9,756 nt of DNA from Chloroflexota bacterium. Lineage in GTDB: Bacteria; Chloroflexota; Dehalococcoidia; SAR202; UBA11138. Below are positions 6,787 to 9,756 of the stretch, one piece after another. Under the pieces are notes generated by a model, which made no database searches, was not told the origin of the DNA, and was given only the letters and a program-made list of their open reading frames with translations. The position numbers and the translations under genes were made by a program. The stretch covers positions 1 to 9,756 of the forward strand of contig JADFQF010000023.1 in assembly GCA_022561955.1 (NCBI GenBank), read 5' to 3'. The number at the start of each line of letters is the position of its first letter. Position 1 is the first letter of the stretch.

Positions 6787-7796
6787 CGCTGGGCAATGTA
6801 ACGATCATCTTCGCCAATCCCTGGCTGCTGTCGCTCATCCTCCTGATTCCCGTATTTGCCGTATACCTGGCGTGGAGAGGCAAGTCCTACGAATATCCGG
6901 GGCTTCGATACGCGTATACCCCGCTGACGGTCTCGAGCTCCCGCTCGTGGAAGCTGAGACTCCGATGGCTGATGCCGGTGCTTCGATCCCTGGCGATAAC
7001 GCTGTTAATAATAGCCTTCGCGCGCCCACAGTCCGGCGAAGCCAGCGAAGTCGTCGAGCGCGAGAGCCTGGACATCGCGTTGGCCCTGGATATTTCAGGA
7101 AGTATGTCGGCGTTGGACTTCGAGCCTCTAAACAGGTTGGAGGCCGCCAAGGAGGTCATCACCGACTTCATAAACAGGCGCGAGGACGACAGGATTGGTC
7201 TCGTCGTCTTCTCCAGGGACGCGTTCATCCACAGCCCGCTGACGATCGACCATCAGGCCCTGCATTTTCTCGTGAGCGAGATACGTCTGGCCAGTGACCT
7301 TGGCATAGACGACGGGACCGCGATGGGTATGGGATTGGGCAGCGCCGCAAATCTGCTCAAGGACTCCCCTCTTGAGAGCAAGGTAATCGTCCTCTTGACC
7401 GACGGAGTCAATACCACAGGACAGATCGACCCCATAACCGCCGCAGCCGCGGCCAAGGCGCTGGATATAAAAATACACACGATTGCCGTGGGCAGGCCGG
7501 GCGCGGTCGGAGTCGGGGAAGCAGCGATGGAAGGCGGGCCGCAGGAAGGATATGAGCTGGACGAGGAGACACTGCGGAAGATCGCGGAGATTACAGGTGG
7601 AATGTTCTTTCGCGCAACGGACGGCGAAGAGCTTAAACGCGTCTACATTGAGATCGACAAGCTAGAGACGTCCAAGATCAGAGTGCGCTCCTTTACCCGT
7701 TTCCAGGAGCTCTGGGGCTGGCTGCTGTTTGTCGGAGGAGGTCTGCTGATATCCGAGGTCATATTGAGCCATACCGTTTTTCGCAGAATTCCGTAG
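6783..7796 (+). CDS. batA: BatA-like membrane VWA-domain protein
   Basis: This protein has 337 residues from ATG 6783, which overlaps the BatD-like stop by 4 bases. Two N-terminal membrane helices lie at about 11-31 and 61-78, followed by the F-A-R-P-Q motif typical of BatA/BatB. A complete VWA domain comes next, with D-I-S-G-S-M at 103-108, Thr179 in D-D-G-T-A-M-G and Asp207 in L-L-T-D-G, so all metal-binding (MIDAS) residues are present. A C-terminal membrane helix starts near W-G-W-L-L-F. Length and architecture match BatA. The VWA domain should face the same side as MoxR, whose family uses VWA proteins as clients. The gene is intact and shares its layout with the BatB-like gene that follows, so the two are probably paralogues. 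Confidence 0.92.
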   Translation: MTLGNVTIIFANPWLLSLILLIPVFAVYLAWRGKSYEYPGLRYAYTPLTVSSSRSWKLRLRWLMPVLRSLAITLLIIAFARPQSGEASEVVERESLDIALALDISGSMSALDFEPLNRLEAAKEVITDFINRREDDRIGLVVFSRDAFIHSPLTIDHQALHFLVSEIRLASDLGIDDGTAMGMGLGSAANLLKDSPLESKVIVLLTDGVNTTGQIDPITAAAAAKALDIKIHTIAVGRPGAVGVGEAAMEGGPQEGYELDEETLRKIAEITGGMFFRATDGEELKRVYIEIDKLETSKIRVRSFTRFQELWGWLLFVGGGLLISEVILSHTVFRRIP

Positions 7797-7825
7797 GCGG
7801 GCGCCGAGGAGAAGAGTATCTTCGC

Positions 7826-7852
7826 ATGAATCCAGAAGTCCGGTCTATCTAA
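7826..7852 (+). other. possible 8-codon leader ORF before the BatB-like gene
   Basis: ATG at 7826 opens an eight-codon frame (MNPEVRSI) whose TAA ends 1 base before the ATG of the BatB-like gene. A purine-rich stretch, GAGGAGAAGAG at 7806-7816, precedes it. The BatB-like ATG has no ribosome site of its own, so reinitiation after this short frame could drive its translation. The frame is too short to rule out chance. Confidence 0.25.
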
Positions 7853-7853
7853 C

Positions 7854-8513
7854 ATGAGGTTTGTCGAGCCACAGGTGCTGTACATGTTGCTGCTCTTGCC
7901 TGCCATCGCGTCCTTCCTGTTCTGGGCGACGATGAAAAAGCGAGAGGCCGTGGCGAAGCTTGGCGACGAGGCGCTGCTCCGCGAATTGAGCCCGCCAAAT
8001 CCCCAGCAGGCACTCAACTTGAGATATGCCGTTTGGATGCTGGCCCTGGCACTGATCATATTCGCCGCCGCCAGACCCCAGTGGGGCGCACAGGTCCAGA
8101 CGGTCGAGCGCGAAGGCATCCAGATTATGCTGGTGCTGGATGTCTCCGAAAGCATGCTGGCGGACGATCAGACGCCCAACCGGCTCACTAGAGCGAAGAT
8201 AGATATCGTAGACCTGATGGGTCGGCTGGAGGGAGATGAGATAGGGCTCGTGTTGTTCTCGGGAGCAAGCTTCATTCAGTTCCCGTTGACCTTCGACTAT
8301 TCGACGGCCCAGAGCTTTCTACAGCGGGCCGGGCCGGAGGTGATTTCGAGGCCGGGGACCGCCATCGCCGAAGCGATCGAGACGGCCCTCGTAGGGCTGG
8401 ACCTGGAGAGCGACGGCCAGAAGGCCATTATCCTGCTGACGGACGGCGAAAACCAGGAGGGTGATGTCACCGTTACCGCCATCGCCAAGGTCAGGTTGCC
8501 GAAAAAAGGCTGA
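7854..8513 (+). CDS. batB: BatB-like membrane VWA-domain protein, 3' truncated
   Basis: This is a BatB-type start, M-R-F-V-E-P followed by a hydrophobic helix, then a second helix ending in A-A-R-P-Q at about 60-79. The VWA domain carries D-V-S-E-S-M at 96-101, Thr169 in R-P-G-T-A and Asp197 in L-L-T-D-G-E-N, so the metal site is complete. The protein ends at 219 residues, only about 22 after the last motif, where BatB proteins usually run to about 320-340. The remaining VWA strands and helices and the C-terminal membrane helix are missing. The last residues (about VRLPKKG) do not look like VWA sequence and probably come from beyond a junction near 8490. Codon use (6 of 12 Arg codons AGA/AGG, three ATA) matches the upstream genes, not the downstream ones. 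A folded, functional product is doubtful. Confidence 0.85.
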   Translation: MRFVEPQVLYMLLLLPAIASFLFWATMKKREAVAKLGDEALLRELSPPNPQQALNLRYAVWMLALALIIFAAARPQWGAQVQTVEREGIQIMLVLDVSESMLADDQTPNRLTRAKIDIVDLMGRLEGDEIGLVLFSGASFIQFPLTFDYSTAQSFLQRAGPEVISRPGTAIAEAIETALVGLDLESDGQKAIILLTDGENQEGDVTVTAIAKVRLPKKG

Positions 8514-8531
8514 CCAAAGGAGCCAAAACGC
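8481..8531. other. probable junction between two unrelated sequence blocks
   Basis: The BatB-like coding sequence breaks off here, and an intact gene with its own ribosome site begins at 8532. Codon use changes on crossing this point. I see no transposase, tRNA or terminal repeat that would explain a mobile insertion. The cause may be recombination in the genome or a chimeric assembly. Confidence 0.6.
8516..8522 (+). promoter_or_regulatory. ribosome binding site of the NIPSNAP-like gene
   Basis: AAAGGAG ends 9 bases before ATG 8532. It is a strong site and shows that the downstream gene has an intact 5' end although the BatB-like gene just before it is cut short. Confidence 0.65.
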
Positions 8532-9257
8532 ATGGCCGTCTACATCTTCGAGCGTATCGACATCGTGACCAGCGGGCGTGGCAAATTCGTCGACATGGTC
8601 CGCAAGCAGTGGGCGCGCCACGCCGAAATCTCCTTCGGCGTACGGCTGGTGGGTGTGTGGGCCACCGTCGGGAGCACGGCGGCGTGGCCGGAGGCCAACC
8701 TGCTCTGGGAGATGGACGATTGGGAGCACTTCGCCAAGGCTCAAGATGCTCAATACCCCCTGGAGGCCAAGAGCGCCTACGGGCACGAGCTGTGGCGTCA
8801 GGCGTTTCGGTGGCGGTCCGGCGGCGAGAGCATGCTCCTTGAAAGCGCCAGCTTTTCACCGACGTTGGAACAGATCAAGGAACGGAACCTTAGTGGCAAC
8901 GTCATTCTTCAAGAGTACGTGCAGACCAAACCGGGTGGTATGGAAGCCTATCATCAGGCGGTCCAATCCGAGTACCTACCCCTGGCCGAATCCCGAGGAA
9001 TGCGGCTGCTGGGCGCGTATCGCCACGGGGTTGCACCAAACCGAGCCATGAACCTGTGGGCCGTCGACGGCTGGCCGATGCCGTTCCACCAGATCGTGAT
9101 CGTGTCGATGGGCGTCCACCTGATCGACAACATGCAGCTGGGCCGGCTGATGTCGGCGTGCGCGGAGCGCGAGCGCTGGGAGTTCCTCTTCGCGATCGCG
9201 CCACTCCGCCTGGAGCGAGGGACCGCCTCACCGATCAACCCGTTGGCGATCTTCTAG
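8532..9257 (+). CDS. NIPSNAP/EthD-like dimeric alpha-beta barrel protein with tandem duplication
   Basis: This soluble protein has 241 residues, with no signal peptide or membrane helix. It starts at ATG 8532 behind AAAGGAG. The second half shows a NIPSNAP-like pattern: E-Y-V-Q-T-K-P-G-G-M-E-A-Y, then G-M-R-L-L-G-A-Y and M-N-L-W-A-V-D-G-W. The first half repeats it: I-F-E-R-I-D-I-x3-G-R-G-K-F, then G-V-R-L-V-G-V-W and A-N-L-L-W-E-M-D-D-W. Each half therefore probably forms one ferredoxin-like unit, and together they form an intramolecular barrel. Such proteins often occur in small-molecule metabolism, but no active site or substrate can be read from this one. All 18 Arg codons are CGN and none of the 13 Ile codons is ATA, unlike the upstream genes. 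It could instead be classed as a general ABM/EthD superfamily member. Confidence 0.68.
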   Translation: MAVYIFERIDIVTSGRGKFVDMVRKQWARHAEISFGVRLVGVWATVGSTAAWPEANLLWEMDDWEHFAKAQDAQYPLEAKSAYGHELWRQAFRWRSGGESMLLESASFSPTLEQIKERNLSGNVILQEYVQTKPGGMEAYHQAVQSEYLPLAESRGMRLLGAYRHGVAPNRAMNLWAVDGWPMPFHQIVIVSMGVHLIDNMQLGRLMSACAERERWEFLFAIAPLRLERGTASPINPLAIF

Positions 9258-9308
9258 CCTCCCCTTGTGTCCAGTGGGACGCTTGCTGACTATCCGGCGG
9301 TTGGCGAA

Positions 9309-9314
9309 TAAACT
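9309..9314 (+). promoter_or_regulatory. possible -10 box for htpG
   Basis: TAAACT fits the TANNNT form of a -10 box and lies 7 bases before the htpG ATG. That distance would start transcription at or next to the ATG, giving a leaderless mRNA. A TTGCTG at 9283-9288 is 20 bases upstream, too far for a normal -35 element. Confidence 0.25.
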
Positions 9315-9321
9315 CGGGGGC

Positions 9322-9756
9322 ATGGCGGAAGAGACCCTCAGCTTCAATGCCGAAGTCAGCCGGCTGCTCGAGCTGGTTGCGCGTTCGCTCTATAGCGAGA
9401 AGCAGATCTTCTTGCGCGAGCTCATCTCTAACGCATCCGATGCTTGCGAACGTCTACAGTTCCTCGCGCTCACGGAGCCAGGACTGGTCAGTGACGATCC
9501 GGACTACCGGATCACGATCTCATTGGACAGGCGTACGCGGTCGCTCAGCGTCGCTGACAACGGGATCGGCATGACCCGGGACGAGCTCGTAGACAACCTG
9601 GGGACGATCGCTCGCTCCGGCACCGCCGCGTTCGTGGACCAGGTCGCTGCAACGAGCGAGGGCAGCCCGGGGTTAATCGGGCAGTTTGGCGTCGGGTTCT
9701 ACTCCGTCTTCATGGTTGGAGACCGGGTGGACGTGCTCACAAGACGCGCCGGGGCG
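9322..9756 (+). CDS. htpG: chaperone HtpG (Hsp90), N-terminal part, continues beyond window
   Basis: The frame is open from ATG 9322 to the window end and gives the first 145 residues of a protein usually over 600 long. The N-terminal GHKL ATPase motifs are all present: R-E-L-I-S-N-A-S-D-A at 32-41 (Glu33 and Asn37), A-D-N-G-I-G-M at 78-84, and I-G-Q-F-G-V-G-F-Y-S at 119-128. HtpG is an ATP-driven cytoplasmic chaperone. The A-L-T-E-P-x-L segment and the N-S-D-A-C-type helix resemble alphaproteobacterial HtpG. The ATG is preferred because HtpG proteins normally begin just before this point. An in-frame TTG at 9301 would add seven residues. The GGGGG touching the ATG is too close to be a usual ribosome site. 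Codon use resembles the NIPSNAP-like gene: mostly CGN arginine and no ATA. Confidence 0.95.
   Translation, partial: MAEETLSFNAEVSRLLELVARSLYSEKQIFLRELISNASDACERLQFLALTEPGLVSDDPDYRITISLDRRTRSLSVADNGIGMTRDELVDNLGTIARSGTAAFVDQVAATSEGSPGLIGQFGVGFYSVFMVGDRVDVLTRRAGA

Noticed and set aside
8498..8524. short inverted repeats around the junction (GCC/GGC and GGCT/AGCC)
   Set aside because: Stems of 3-4 bases are expected by chance and do not amount to insertion-sequence ends or an attachment site.
8484..8560. simple frameshift as the reason for the short BatB-like protein
   Set aside because: Both other forward frames after 8484 were read. One gives a serine-rich run to a stop, the other arginine-rich sequence antiphase to the NIPSNAP-like gene. 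Neither resembles the missing VWA end.

Overview
All genes lie on the + strand, and the window reads as two blocks that do not look native to each other. Block 1 (about 1-8490) is a run of membrane and envelope genes. It holds the 3' part of an S49 (SppA-like) peptidase, an overlapping membrane-anchored DUF4350-like protein, and an unusual lipoprotein built from three diverged copies of a helical unit. After a 289-base non-coding stretch comes a Bat-type (MoxR/VWA) operon: MoxR AAA+ ATPase, DUF58 protein, a BatD-like membrane protein, a BatA-like VWA protein and a BatB-like VWA protein. The genes are tightly packed: MoxR and DUF58 are 1 base apart, BatD-like and BatA-like overlap by an ATGA, and the peptidase overlaps the DUF4350-like gene by 20 bases. 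Several starts appear to be TTG.

Block 2 (about 8490-9756) holds a NIPSNAP/EthD-like protein with a tandem duplication and the first 145 codons of htpG (Hsp90). The BatB-like gene stops abruptly just after its third metal-binding motif. It lacks the rest of the VWA domain and the usual C-terminal membrane helix. Codon choice changes at the same place: block 1 uses AGA/AGG (Arg) and ATA (Ile) freely, whereas the NIPSNAP-like gene uses only CGN for its 18 arginines and has no ATA. A recombination junction or a chimeric assembly near 8480-8531 fits best.

Organism: block 1 is a moderately high-GC bacterium with AGR/ATA-rich codon use. Together with this gene set it would suit an uncultured Chloroflexota (Dehalococcoidia/SAR202-like) genome, but that is a weak inference. 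The HtpG N-terminus resembles alphaproteobacterial HtpG as I remember that family, so block 2 may come from another lineage.

How the genes may work together: in known Bat/MoxR systems, the MoxR ATPase acts as a chaperone-like machine on VWA-domain partners, while DUF58 and the membrane VWA proteins form a metal-dependent adhesion or assembly platform at the inner membrane. The upstream peptidase, DUF4350-like protein and repeat lipoprotein are plausible envelope partners. The link rests only on proximity and shared orientation, because the 3566-3854 gap probably carries a separate promoter.
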